Shown here piece after piece: positions 36,377-47,799 of a DNA stretch of 64,000 nt. A model generated the notes under the pieces. The model had not been told where the DNA came from. It saw only the letters and a list, made by a program, of their open reading frames with translations, and did no database searches. The stretch's first letter is position 1, and each line of letters opens with the position of its first letter. The DNA is from Silene noctiflora (taxonomy: Eukaryota; Streptophyta; Magnoliopsida; Caryophyllales; Caryophyllaceae): the NCBI GenBank assembly GCA_009801015.1, contig VHZZ01000837.1, positions 20,404-84,403 of the forward strand, in the 5' to 3' direction. Both the position numbers and the translations under genes were made by a program.

Positions 36377-36647
36377 TTAAAAATGTCAACCTCTTACAAG
36401 TCCTTTAGCAAAAAACAGCACATGCGTAGTTTTAGATTTAGCTGACTACCGACATTACGTAGTTGCTTCTGATGACTTATTCTTACTTGAATTATAATTT
36501 TTCCCACAAATCCTCTCCTTGTTCATGTAATTCCTCACTCAATTACTTTATCAAATTCATTTTTACCAATTAAAGGTATCATCTTTTTCATCAATTCAAT
36601 CGTTACTTCATCATTATCAATTTATCATTTATAATACAGTGTTAGTA

Positions 36648-36845
36648 TTGCTCAAAAATTGAAATTACAACTTGGGTTTATGGTAAAAAGGTGAAAAATG
36701 AAAAGGGTGATCTATAATTGTCTGATATTATGATTATGATATGTTCTTTTAAGTTAAAGATCTAATCTTTTTGGGTTAATATTGCTCAAAATCTGAAATT
36801 ACAAGTTGGGTTTGTGGTAAAAAGGTGAAAAATGGAAGAATGTGA
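36648..36845 (+). repeat. Direct duplication spanning the leader and start codon
   Basis: About 60 bp (ATTGCTCAAAA through AAAAAGGTGAAAAATG) occur twice, starting near 36648 and 36780. The second copy ends in the start codon of the membrane-protein gene. The first copy also ends in ATG (36698), followed by an 11-codon frame stopping at 36733, and includes another ATG at 36680 with a 4-codon frame. Confidence 0.85.
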
Positions 36846-37875
36846 TGGTAAAAATAGTATAGATGGATTATCAATTGATTTGGGTAATTACTGTGATTAT
36901 CAGTTCAGATCAAGTAGTGCATTAGAGATTTTAAGGGAATGTGTTAGGATTTTGAGGTTTAATTGTGCAGGATTTATGTTAATTGCAGCATTACTGATTT
37001 GTCCTGTTTCTGCTGTTCAATTAACAAATTTATTAGTTGATCATACTGTTGTTAAGAGATTGAGTGTGAGATTGTTGTTGATTGCTAGAACTACTGGGTT
37101 GCCTTTAAATTCTGTTGTAAAGTTGTTTTGTCAACGGTTTTCGGAACTGGCTGTTTCAATTGCTGTGTGTTTTCCATTGTATGTTACGCTGTCGCTTTTG
37201 TCGAAAGCTGCTGTTGTTTATTCTGTGGACCGTACTTACTGTAAGAAGCAGTTTGATGCAAGTGTGTTTTCTGTGGTAGCTAAGAAGTTGTGGAGAAGGG
37301 TTGTTGTGACATATGTTTGGGGATGTATGACAATTGTTGGGATTGTTACTTTGTTCCTTGTGTTGTTCCTGGCGGTTTGCAATGTGTTTCTGATATTCGG
37401 GTTTGCCTTGGATTTGATCGTGTACCCGGGAATGGTAGTTGGGCTTATGTTTTCAATACTGTTCGCAAATGCGATTGTAATCTGCAATGTTGCGGTGGTG
37501 ATCTCAGTTTTGGAGGATGTTTCGGGTCTTCAGGCGTTGTTTAGGTCTAGGGTTCTTATCAGTGGTCATACTCAGGTGGGTCTTGTGATTTACATAATGT
37601 CGACGGTAGGGATGGGGTTTGTGCAGGGATTGTTTGAGCATAGAGTGAAGACATTGAGCTATGGGGACGGATCGTCTAGAATATGGGAAGGTCCTCTTCT
37701 GGTACTTATGTATTCCTTCGTGGTGCTAATTGATTGTATGATGACAGCAGTTTTTTACTTTAGCTGTCGGTCATTTAGTATGGAAGCAGTTGATGAGGAA
37801 GATCAGCCGATACTTGAAATGGCTACTGCAGACTTTAAGGCTGCCTCTGATCACTGTGAGGAGGACATCGCTTGA
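36832..37875 (+). CDS. Multi-pass membrane protein of an uncharacterised plant family
   Basis: An intronless frame of 347 residues. After a polar N-terminus (1-40) come hydrophobic segments at about 44-66, 105-130, 160-195, 196-228, 252-275 and 295-318, so six or so membrane spans. The C-terminus is acidic (EAVDEEDQPILEMA, HCEEDIA). The motif set LEILRECVRILRFN, CPVSAVQLTNLLVDH, SVLEDVSGLQALFRS and GLFEHRVKTLSYGDGSSR is one I associate with Arabidopsis proteins such as AT4G19950/AT5G44860, which have no settled function and sometimes carry a label as poly(A)-binding-protein partners. Length and lack of introns fit that family. The start was chosen because it heads the conserved frame; two short upstream frames precede it. 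The cell compartment cannot be read from the sequence. Confidence 0.8.
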   Translation: MEECDGKNSIDGLSIDLGNYCDYQFRSSSALEILRECVRILRFNCAGFMLIAALLICPVSAVQLTNLLVDHTVVKRLSVRLLLIARTTGLPLNSVVKLFCQRFSELAVSIAVCFPLYVTLSLLSKAAVVYSVDRTYCKKQFDASVFSVVAKKLWRRVVVTYVWGCMTIVGIVTLFLVLFLAVCNVFLIFGFALDLIVYPGMVVGLMFSILFANAIVICNVAVVISVLEDVSGLQALFRSRVLISGHTQVGLVIYIMSTVGMGFVQGLFEHRVKTLSYGDGSSRIWEGPLLVLMYSFVVLIDCMMTAVFYFSCRSFSMEAVDEEDQPILEMATADFKAASDHCEEDIA

Positions 37876-37879
37876 GCCA

Positions 37880-38519
37880 TAGCTGCTTGGTTCAGGGTTC
37901 TGTCACTCGACTATCAGATATAATCGTTTGTTCCGGAATGGAGTTTATTCACAAACCAGATAGCGAAAGTTAAGTGGATTTGAAACAAGCAGCGGTCTGT
38001 GAAATCAACCCATCTGCCACTAAACCATGCAACAGTGGCTTAAATAGTCGAGTTTCAAGTTATTATCTGCAAATAGCCATTGGGATATGTCTTCTTTGAT
38101 GTTCGGATGCTATTCATTTTGCTGCTCATATGTGAAGATGATGAGAAGAGGACACATGATTCTGAATACCTACAATTAGCTTCTCTCTGGAATTATTTTT
38201 GCTGGTGAATTTTGAAGATTGAGAATGTAAACAAGCTATGTCGCTTAATTTTACTTTGAATATCCAATACATGTGAATGTCCGTTATAGCATCTGGGAAC
38301 GAATACACCCATATTCGGGTAGAAAAGTCCAGAGGCGTATAGTTAGATCTTTCATTGCCCCTCAGCAGGTAGGCTCCGTGTCTTAAACTGATTGTTTATT
38401 CTTATCATGATTTCTCCTTTCTGAAGTCTCAAGAAAAGCTTCCCTGTACCAGTGTACGTGTACGGTGTACCTATACACATTCTCCACCATCGGTCTCAGG
38501 TTGCTAATTTCAACCCCAT
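37880..38519. other. 3' flank, no gene
   Basis: Probable 3' UTR of the membrane-protein gene followed by spacer. Nothing else was recognised. Confidence 0.5.
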
Positions 38520-38830
38520 GTAAATCATTTTCGTTCGTTCCACAAAGCCCATACTGCCATAGCTAGTCTGTCCACCTCGCCATCCTTAGCGCCTGCAATC
38601 ATACCTCTGCCCCCAGTCCTCGATACACTTAACACGTCCCCACAAATCCTCCGTGTCAACCCCTGCGATTTCCCAGGCCATCTGGCATGTGAGTAATGAA
38701 TTAAAAGCGTCTAACTCGTTTCTACTGCCATACGACATCTGCACCATGTAGGGTCTGCTGCCTGCAGCCTGATGCAAATTTGCTCCAGTCAGGAGCGCAT
38801 TACTCGTGTCAATGTTCAATTTCCCCCCAA
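38520..38830 (-). mobile_element. Possible LINE scrap (zf-RVT / RNase H border)
   Basis: On the minus strand a frame with VDTEDLWGRVKCIEDWGQRY is followed, one frameshift later, by EVDRLAMAVWALWNERK. The V-W-A-L-W-N-x-R ending is typical of the region after the reverse transcriptase in plant L1-type LINEs. The rest of the element is absent. Recognition is from one motif, so an unrelated pseudogene piece is possible. Confidence 0.4.
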
Positions 38831-39374
38831 AATGAGTCCTTCACCGTATTACTACATGATGCAGACCATTGGTTCAGAATGCATACCCCGATTTGACAGC
38901 GTATTTCTCATTCTTAGAGGAAAGCCATCTCAGTTTATTCGCCTTCATTTGCATATACAGGAATTGACATAATACTCGGAGCTTCTTCCCGCATCACACA
39001 CAGCAGATTTACCTCGTCCTAACAATTTTAACTGATTTTAACCAACTTATACGGAGTAATATGTAAGACGTCATTGCTTTTACTGATAATAATCTGACTA
39101 CGCCAATTTCAAATTAAACACAAATAAGACTTCTAAAAGCATACGGAGTAACAACTTCAAGTAACAATCAAAGAGGACGATTTAATCTTTCCGAAAACAA
39201 AACAAAACAAAAAAAAAAAACTCCGATTAGGAGACCTACCTCGACTCAGATTAGGAGACATCAGAGGAAAAAACCGAGAGATTTAAGCCCTATAAATACA
39301 CACCCTTATACACATAATTATAATCATCTATCTCATTGTTATAATCATATATTTCGAAAAGCGAGAAAACAGAT

Positions 39375-39782
39375 ATGGCAGGAGGTCCTGTGTGTGCTGG
39401 AAAACTCAGTTTCGACATCCTTGTTGCTTGCATTGTCGCTGTAATGGGTGTTCTCATCTTTGGTTACGACATCATGGGAAATTCAGGGGGTGTGACATCC
39501 ATGCCAATGTTCTTGAGGGTGTTCTTTTCTGATGCGCCGTTAACTTGGTTCATATCGTCTTGGTACTTGTCGGCTCTACTGTCTTCTTTGGTCGCTTCTT
39601 CGGTTGCATCAACTGTCAGTAAGAAGTTTGGTCGAAGACTGTCGAGGTTGTCCGCAGCTGTTATCTTTTGTGTTGGAGCTCTCATTGATACCTTCGCTGT
39701 GACTGTTAGCATGCGTATACTCGGACGTATTTTGCTCGGTTTTGCGATTGGTTTTGCTGCTAACCAGTCGGTACCAAATTAG
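39375..39782 (+). pseudogene. Sugar transport protein (STP, MFS hexose carrier), N-terminal fragment
   Basis: The frame of 135 residues matches the start of plant STP monosaccharide/H+ symporters: an N-terminal helix (LVACIVAVMGVLIFGYDI), G-x-x-GGVTSMP, a second span (FISSWYLSALLSSLVASSVAS), the loop KKFGRRLSRL with the MFS G-R-R signature, and ILGRILLGFAIGFAANQSVP. It then stops. Complete STPs have about 500 residues and 12 spans; here only about four are present. No further STP exon is visible before the next gene at 40740. The cut falls near where STP genes often have an intron, so a lost second exon is possible. An upstream TATAAATA (about 39291) and a leader survive. A transporter could not be formed; transcription is unknown. 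Confidence 0.8.
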
Positions 39783-39833
39783 CCAACATGTTGATTAATA
39801 AGATTATATAGGATAAATCTGTCAAATTACGTT

Positions 39834-40140
39834 ACTAGTATAGATCTCGTGTTACAGTATCGTTTTTTTTAGATGTAAATGTTGGAGATATTGGATTTAA
39901 ATTATTACTTTAAACTCGTTTTTAGTTTGTTGAGATATTATATTAATATTATTTTGTATTAGTTTGAAGGAAAAAAAATTTGATCCAAATAAATTAATTA
40001 TTTTTACTCGGATTATTAGTCAACTTTATTTTAGAAATAAATGTTATTATATTATTATAGGTATAAATCTGGTGATATTTATATCAAATCAGATAAAATA
40101 TGTATTTTTTTTAACCTAATACATCCAAAGAAGTCGTGAG
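39834..40140 (-). mobile_element. Possible Helitron remnant beside the STP fragment
   Basis: ACTAGTATAGATCTCGTG at 39834-39851 parallels the Helitron 3' end at 4007 (ACTAGTATAGATTCCGCG, reversed orientation). The hairpin arms here are decayed. The right boundary is a guess. It begins about 50 bp past the end of the STP frame. Confidence 0.35.
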
Positions 40141-40167
40141 TAGATAACTATTTTTATATCATACTTC

Positions 40168-40245
40168 TTCCATCTCATTCATTTGTTTAGCTTTGATAAA
40201 ATAAATAACGGGAACGAAACGACTACGTACAACAAATTACTATTT
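40168..40245. repeat. Stowaway-like fragment
   Basis: CTTCTTCCATCTCATTCATT followed by GGGAACGAAAC resembles decayed Stowaway ends. Confidence 0.3.
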
Positions 40246-40313
40246 CTGATAACTAAGTGATTTTAATTAAAGAGTTCATGTATAGTAGAAATAATTTTTA
40301 CTTACTGTTTCTT

Positions 40314-40315
<2 letters not shown>

Positions 40316-40357
<42 letters not shown>
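40316..40357 (+). repeat. Poly(A) run of about 40
   Basis: Homopolymer of A. It could be the tail of a lost retroposon, but no body is recognised before it. Confidence 0.9.
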
Positions 40358-40359
<2 letters not shown>

Positions 40360-40739
40360 TACCAACAGAAGTTAACTGTAAAACAGGTTAGCTTGATTCC
40401 GTGGTGGCTAGATCCATCTCACGTTATTTGTGTAAAACCGCCTTACAAAAGACTAAATATAATTAGCGGAATAGGAGGCAATCAAAGATTTGCAATTAAC
40501 AAATTCAAAGTATTTTTACACATTCAAGTTACTCTACACAAATCAGTCTAAGTTGACAGGAGAAAAAATAATCCTACACAGTCCTAACAAAAAACTACAC
40601 AGGCAGGTCAATGAGTATGCTGTGGAACCCTTGATTCCAAATTAATGGTGCAAAACCCATAATCTTGCTCCTTCATCTTCACTTTTCAAAGAACTTTCTC
40701 GTCGAGGCCACAGCAGTTGACCCGAATCAACAATTTGAC

Positions 40740-43700
40740 TCAAAACTTTCTTAGGTTGCTTCCTTGGCTAAATGTCGATGATGATTTGATACTGCGAAAT
40801 CTGGTTTCATCAGGGTTTGACCCGAAAAGCAGATTGCTCCAATTCACGGGCCTATCCGCAGGTCTAGAAGGGATCTGATCACTGTCTTCTCCACCAGAAG
40901 CTTCATATCCGTCACTTGTTGACCTTGAGAGAGGGATCTCAGGCAATGCAGCTCCTGCTGAAATAGACATGCTAGTAAGCCGATTAGATTCCTCGGCTCC
41001 AGAAGATGAAAGGCGGAATGGATGACCATCAGGAGATTCGAGGCTGCTTTCAGGTGAGGAGCCCACCATGTTACCGGCACTCGACATGGCCATGCTAGTC
41101 CTGAAAGCACTCCTTGCTTCTAGTTGAAGGGGTGCCAAGCTACTGGATGCTTTCGGAATTTTCACCAGCTGCTCAAGGGCCAGATCTGTTGGTAGCCGAA
41201 CCCTTTTACTCGGCCGTCTTCTACTGTGGTCGATCCTTGGACCCATTCGTCCCCCACTGCTTCCAAAACTATTGTTCCTATCTATGTTCGGTGGTAGGCC
41301 CCCTCGTCTTATAACGGGTTGCAAGATCTTGGATTTCTTTCTTGCCTCGGCAGCTGCCTTTGAAACCTCTTCTGGATTTAAGCGGGCTAAAGTCCACGGG
41401 CTGATCTTTACCGCAGGATTTTTCTTTTTGATTGGTTCCTCGACAGAAGTTTTTTTCCCATAAGAACTTACGGAACCTGTTTCTGGAGGGACTACATCAA
41501 ACTGGAAACAAAGCAGGCAAATTCACAAAGTAGCAGTCAGTAGATTACTACATGTTACGAAGTACAAGATAAAGTTCTTGCACTAAGACTCACAAATTCT
41601 CAAATATGATCAGTCGGTTGAGTTTTTATTTATATAATAATTAGTCATTTGATGATTTTATTGGATCAGGTCAGTGCAGGTTCAGATCTCCTATCAGCTG
41701 TTCCGGTCAGGTTCGAGACGCTTTATTCAGGTTGAGTCAATTTTACTAAAGTCTACTTGTAACATCGCTCTCAAAACTTACCAACAATATACGTAAGCAA
41801 CAGGATGATGGACGTTTACCTGATCCTCAAGAAACAACCTTGGAGGTGTACACCATGCACCTCGTCGTCGGAAAGTGTTAAAAGAACTAGCACTGCTCAT
41901 CCCGGTAAGAGAGCTAACTTGGGACATTTGGGGACTCTGTCCACCACCGACCTCTTGTTGCTCCTGCTCTCTCAAGGCCACAATATAGTCATATGTGCTA
42001 AGTCCCTGGAAACCACATTTCCAAGGAAATAAATATATATTAAATATCTGACGAAACCGTAATGATTTACACATCATAAGAGCAAGTATCGCATAAAAGC
42101 TAATGTAATTGTGAGAGACGTCAAAGATTAGAGTTAAGAGACTGTCGGTCACCTTCTTTATTAGGAGAATGTGGAAGAAGAAAAGCTGAGCCAATGGCAG
42201 AGTAGCTATCATAGCCAAAACAGTACAAACAGCCTGCAAAAGCGTAGAATCATTCAAGAAATGAGTTAGTGCTAAAATGAGTGAACGACCAACACCAAAT
42301 AATCCCACAAAAGATCAATAGCAGGTTCAATGGAAGATTGATGAAGGTTTTAATGAAATCCGACGCACAAAACAAGATGACGACAGGCACTAACCACTAC
42401 AATGACAAAAGGAACCATTGAGAAACTGCTTCCAAGCTTTGCAACAATCTCCACATTGAATCTCTTCCTCTCAACAAAAGAACAAACCAAGACAAAGATC
42501 CCAGTCGACCATTGAAGAATTAGCTGCAAGCCAAAGCCGAACATGTCATAGTTGAATTTAATATAAAAATACCTAAAATTTTATTTTTACTCCAAGGAAA
42601 CGTCAAGAAAAACCCGGATAATTTTTCTAACAATGCAAGCCAACACAAAGTCACAACAAGCAAAAGAGGCAAGGACGAAAAATAATACAAGAGCCAACGA
42701 GATTAAGAGTCTTAAGACAGTTGATTAGTCAAAGTTGCTTATGTTTCTTATATACTCACCAGAAGAATCGATGCAACCATGAGGGTGAAAAACTGTCTGT
42801 AGTTTCTTCTGCCAATACAATTATTGAGCCACTGCAAACCAATGGTATCACAGACGAACTGTGTCAATAGTAAAATCAAGATGATATGAAGTTTTAGAAG
42901 GCAACAGTAGTCTCAAATACCCGGCAGTGGTGATCAAAATGATTAACACATTTGTCACAAACTCTACAATGCTTGCTGTACTTGAAAACCTACATCAGAG
43001 ACAAATACGCTGATTCAATACATAACTTGAAAATATAAGATGCTTATAGGTACACGTGAATACCTCAACTTCACATAACAGCTTAAACCTAGTGCCTCAA
43101 GAGTTCCAACAAATTTTGGGATGGGGAGAGGGGGAGGGTTAAGGATGTAATTGTAAGCAACCTTACCATGTGTTAGTGACACAAAGAGATTGTTTCCAGA
43201 TAACCCAAAAAATATTGCATAGAGAATTACATTGAATGACGGCTACTTCAAAATTGAAAAAAACTGCAACATGCTCAATGAATCATTTTGCGCTATTCCA
43301 TCATAAATCAAAACCAAAGAATACAGTCTTTTGCTACATACCTCTACTTCACATAAACTACAATAAAACATCCCATCTTCACTCGTTTGTTTCTCGGAAG
43401 ACTCGTCAGATGGGCTGATGCAATTACAGAGGAAAGTACAAGGAAAGCACAATATTCTCCAGAACCATGATGAACAACCGGGTGAACTTATTTCATGCTC
43501 ATGTTCGGCATCAAAATCTTCTGTGTAAACATCTGTGCTTTTACAGTCTCCATCAAGTGATTTAGTACCTTTTCCACCAATATTCACATTTAACTTTGAT
43601 GAAATGGTTTTTCCACCTTGCTTGGGATCCTTTGCTTTTGCATGTTCTCTTTTACCTGATGTTTTAAGGTACTTCTTTGACTTGAAAACTCCTGGGTCGG

Positions 43701-45118
43701 CTGGATCAGCTGCTGCACACCAGATATACAGGCCAAAGGCACCTACTATCTGAAGAAAGAAAAAGGTACTAGTCTAAGTCTAAGTAGCCTAATTCATGAT
43801 CTCTCATGACTTGCAACACAAACAAGGGAGATCATCGCACAAGTAACATCAGTTTCAAACCGTTAACAATAGATAATGGTGAGATTCTGATGCTAAATGA
43901 GCAATAAAATTACAAGATCAAGGTAATCCAATCAAACTAATCAAAGTTACCAATGCGCAGTTGCATACATTTTTCGATTGCCATACTTAAAAAGAAACGT
44001 GCGACAATGAGTCTACAAAGGACCCTACATTCTTTAATTTCTGGTTTCACAACTGCCAATGTGGATTTGTGTCCCAACCAAATTTGCCAAAGATTAAAAT
44101 TTCTCCTATCCATCATTCCTCAACTAATCTTTTAGCTAATTGAGCTTACAAATTACAACAGTTATACCCTATAACTCATCTGATCAACAATGTACCTCAT
44201 AACATTTTGTTAAATCAAAGCTAGCTTCTTAACTAATCAGTCTTCAGGTATGACAAATGCCATCAATTACCATTTACCAATTTTATCAGTTGTTTCATAA
44301 AAACCAGGGAACCAAACCAAATAAGTCAGCAAATAACACCTTAAACCGTACTCATTCCATCCCAATCATTTGTTTCCCTTTCTAATCCTACATGAAGAGT
44401 GTTTTAATCAAACGTAAACAAATGATTAGAACGAACCAAGCATAATTCTAATGCATAAAGATGGTACATTTTGAATAAAATCAAGCTAGGAAACAAATAA
44501 AAACACTCAACTACCCTTATCAAGAAAGAAAAAAAGTATACTTTCAAAATGTGTGGTGACAAAAGAACAATCAAAGAAAAATTTCAAACACAAACCCAGA
44601 AAAGAAATGTGGCCCATTTCACACAAAAATCATAAAAACCACAAGAATAAAACAACAAAAACAAAACCCACATCCATGAATCCACAAACTACCCAGATCT
44701 CAACTTTTTATAATCCCAAACTAAACAGTAATGGATCTCAATTTTTCTCGAGTTTATCTTATGGCATTACTCGTTCGCCCCTGCTGAAATTTTCCGATTC
44801 CCTAAACATAAACCTAAAATAATTTGAATTGTGACTTACAAGAGGAGTGTAAACTCCCATGATTATGTACTGAAAAAGCTTTTTTTTTCCAACAAATGGA
44901 GCAAAGAAAACATAAAATGCAAACCCCAATGCTAGAAACACTGCTACTGCAACAACCTGCACCCAGAAAAAACCAAAATTCCAATAACATTAATTAAAAA
45001 TAATTAATTAATTAACTAATTTAACTAATTAAATAAATACCCAATTAATAAAATTAAATTTTAGAAAGTGGGTTACTTGGAGTGGATGATAAGGAAGCTG
45101 CCATCCATGCTTTCTCAT
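40740..45118 (-). CDS. Protein S-acyltransferase (DHHC-CRD zinc finger), PAT19/20-like
   Basis: Nine exons: 45118-45077, 44956-44840, 43749-43342, 42989-42921, 42831-42760, 42523-42395, 42233-42153, 42005-41820 and 41501-40740. They splice in frame to 621 residues. The enzyme transfers palmitate from acyl-CoA to protein cysteines at membranes. It begins MRKHGWQLPYHPLQ, as in Arabidopsis PATs 19-22, then has two membrane spans (about 15-70) with DPADPGVF, and a Cys-rich insert with CSSWFWRILCFPCTFLC. The DHHC-CRD starts CSLCEVEVFKYSKHCRVCDK; the catalytic D-H-H-C is at 208-211. Two more spans follow (about 225-260 and 280-304), then the TTxE-like region (GLSTYDYIVALRE). The 250-residue tail is Ser-rich and probably disordered. 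All introns in the set are phase 0. No missing key residue was seen. Likely site is Golgi, endosome or plasma membrane. Confidence 0.92.
43092..43305. repeat. Au-like SINE in a PAT intron
   Basis: GCCTCAAGAGTTCC, GGGGAGAGGGGGAGGGTTAAGG, CAACCTTACCATGTGTTAGT, GAGATTGTTTCCAGATAACC and the tail AATGAATCATTTTGCGCTAT match the OSCA-B intron copy block for block. Confidence 0.6.
44351..44442. mobile_element. Stowaway-like MITE in a PAT intron
   Basis: Follows TA. CTCATTCCATCCCAATCATT plus TGTTTCC is inverted as CAAATGATTAGAACGAAC at right. About 90 bp. Confidence 0.5.
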
Positions 45119-45736
45119 TTTTTTTTTTCACACAAAAGTTTTAAACTTTCAAAAAATTTGACTAAAAATTAGCTTAGTTAAGTAAATTGTTAGCTTTTTT
45201 TTACTTAATTACACTACAAATCACTGTTTTTTAGTAATTTACAGTGAAAAATTGAAGTAAAAAACATCCACATTTATGGGGATGAAGAGGAATTTAAGAG
45301 AATATAGAGATGGAATAATGAGAAAAATTTAGAAGCCCACAAAAATTGAATGTGTGAATTAAATTGGGTTATTAAATTTCTTGTGTCTTGTGAGATTTTA
45401 ATTAAAGACAATGTGGTGCTTGGAGATCTGTAGCAAAGCAAATTTAGGAAGAGAGAGAGTTGAGGAAAAGATGTGAGAGAGTGGACTAGTAAGTGTAGGA
45501 GCTATGAGCAGGTATAGTGTGGTAGTTGTATATTTAATATCCGTCTTATCGTATTAGACCGTCTTGTTAAACATTCATTTATCTAGAGTATACTATGTAC
45601 GTAGTTTATACGGTTAGGTCTTGTTATTTTTGTTGAAAAGAGTTGAACTGAATTTGATGAAGTTAGGCTGAACAGAACTAAACTGAATTAAGTTGAGCTG
45701 AATTGAATTGAGTTTTAGTAAGAATTAATCTGAAAC

Positions 45737-45931
45737 AAAGCGTCTTGTTTGTGACGGACACTATCTGTCACAAGTTAAAGACGGATAGTGCCCATCTCAC
45801 AATAAGGCAAGTGGGAGGGCAACTGGGGGGAGAAATGGAGCATCTCATGGATAGTGTCACTTGCATATTGTGAGAGGGACAGTACCCGTCTTCAGCTTGT
45901 GACGGATAGTGATCTTCTTCAATGAGAATCT
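45737..45931. mobile_element. MITE, GACGGATAGTG family
   Basis: Outer end GCGTCTTGTTTGTGACGGAC, with inverted AAGACGGATAGTG/CTTGTGACGGATAGTG blocks and CTCACAATAAGGCAAGTGGG opposite TTGCATATTGTGAGAGGG. No coding frame. It has the same terminal sequence as the element at 61.57-61.74 kb. Confidence 0.7.
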
Positions 45932-46529
45932 GTGAATCTGAAAAGAGCTTAGCAGAATTAAACTAATTAAACTGTGTTGAAATGAACAGGCTGAATTGAA
46001 TGAAGCAAAACTGAAATAAAATAAGTTGAAATTAAGCCAAAAAAATAGAGCCTTAGTAGTTTCATTATTTATATTATCTCGTCAATTGAAAATAGAGAGT
46101 TATTAACTGATACACCTTAAAATTGAAATGGATAACATTTCATCGGGATAGATAAGAGTAATAAATAATGAGTATTTTTACATATAGATGCACGATCTCA
46201 CATTGTAATACTGTCTTACAGAATAATTATTGTTAATATAATATTATAATTATTATTTTTTTTTATTTTTTTTGTTGAGAGGACCAGTAACAGTAAAGCA
46301 TGAGGAAGAGAAAAGGGTAAAAAGAGAGGAACACTTTTGGGGTGATGTTGGCAGATTAGTATATATCCTAGCCATGCCAGCTTTTAAGGCCTCCTTTCTC
46401 CAAATCTTGTGTGTGACAAAAGCTACAACAAGCAATATGTAAATATGGCAAGGATGGCTTTGTTATTTATTGTTTGCAAATATATATATATGGAGTATTG
46501 TTGTTTCATATGGCTCATATGGGATTGCT

Positions 46530-46640
46530 AATACAGCCAAATGTGGTCGGGCCGGGCCGGGTTGGGTTGGAGTTACCTGACTTGAGAGTTGGGATCGGCA
46601 CATGATGGAAGGTGGCCGGGCTCATTCAGGCTCTTTCGTG
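46530..46640. repeat. Short degenerate GGGTTGGG/GGGCCGGG tract
   Basis: GGTCGGGCCGGGCCGGGTTGG followed by looser copies. Same style as the other GGGTC tracts. Confidence 0.5.
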
Positions 46641-46807
46641 GCTAACTTGGGCACGGTACGAATATGAGAAATTAGTAAACAATGATTTTTTTTTTTCTTT
46701 TTGACGCTCACGGGGTGGACCGAGCTGGATAATTTTGAATTGGACTCGAAAAAAGGCAACCCATGATAAATTAGATTGGAACGGGTGAAAAAGAAATTCA
46801 TCTAACT

Positions 46808-47259
46808 CAGGGGCGGACCCAAGGGGGCCCGGGTGGGCAGGTGCCCCTCATAAAGTTTCAGAAATAAATATTTACAACCCAAGGAGGGACCCGGGTGGGC
46901 AGGTGTCTCTCATCAAGTTTCAGAAATAAATATTTACAAGTTTCTATAATATAGAAATTCTAAACCATTGAACCACTTACATTTCTTGTTAAATTAAGCA
47001 CTAAAGTGTATTATATTCTATAAAAGATGAGTATTATTTTTACATATATTTAGAATTTTAAGTATTTTAGAGAAAATATTATGTTTTAAAAAACGATATT
47101 TATAGAACCAATTATTTTTTCATTGTTTTACTTGTATATAATAACTAATTTAGGGAAAAAAACTTCAAAATATAAAAATGTTCTCTTAGACGCGCGTAAA
47201 TATTCACGTCAAAAAAATTTTAGTGTCTCCCTAACACTAAATTCCTGGGTCCGCCACTG
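46808..47259. mobile_element. Non-autonomous hAT-type element, 452 bp
   Basis: The ends are CAGGGGCGGACCCA and its inverted near-copy TGGGTCCGCCACTG. Flanks ATCTAACT (46800-46807) and ATCTAACC (47260-47267) form an 8-bp duplication with 7 of 8 matching. Inside, about 60 bp at the left (GGGTGGGCAGGTG through AAATATTTACAA) is tandemly duplicated. These are hAT superfamily features; no transposase is present. Confidence 0.8.
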
Positions 47260-47590
47260 ATCTAACCCATTTGTTCATCCCAAGACTCACTTTAATCATC
47301 AATCTGAATGGATTGCATGATTATTTATGTGTGTGTACGTCTAAATGAGATTTTATTTGAAAAAAAAAATATAAAGTGAACAAACTTTTAGCTTAAAGTG
47401 ATGATTGAAAATATTAACTAAACATTTGCTTTGAAAGTGCATAAAAATAAGTATTTAGATCTATCTTAATTTAAATAAAAATAAGGGCATTTAAAATAAA
47501 TAAATAAATAAAAAAAGTATATTGGTTGATAGACAAACAACCGGGTGTATGAAGCTTTACTTGATCCACCATTCATTTGTCATGGGGCAA

Positions 47591-47776
47591 TTCTCATTTG
47601 TGACGGAAGGTATCCGTCATTTTGAGAAGACGGGTACCAAATTGTGAGACAAAAGACCCATGAGAAGAGAGAGGAAAGCAAGTGGAGGGGTTCCCCCACC
47701 TTTTGCTTTATTCATTTTGTGAGTGACATTACCCGTCACAAATACCGACCCGTCACAAGGGAGACGCTTTGTTTGT
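47591..47776. mobile_element. MITE, GACGGGTA subfamily
   Basis: TTCTCATTTGTGACGGAAGG at left and CCCGTCACAAGGGAGACGC at right, with a central palindromic part rich in GAGAGAGGAAAGCAAGTGG. Its reverse complement matches the element at the right end of the window block by block. Confidence 0.75.
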
Positions 47777-47799
47777 CATGTTACTCGTTTTCAGAACAA

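Noticed and set aside
41778-42308. Single 176-codon frame as a gene
   Set aside because: It reads through an intron between PAT exons 7 and 8; splice signals and family sequence give the two exons.
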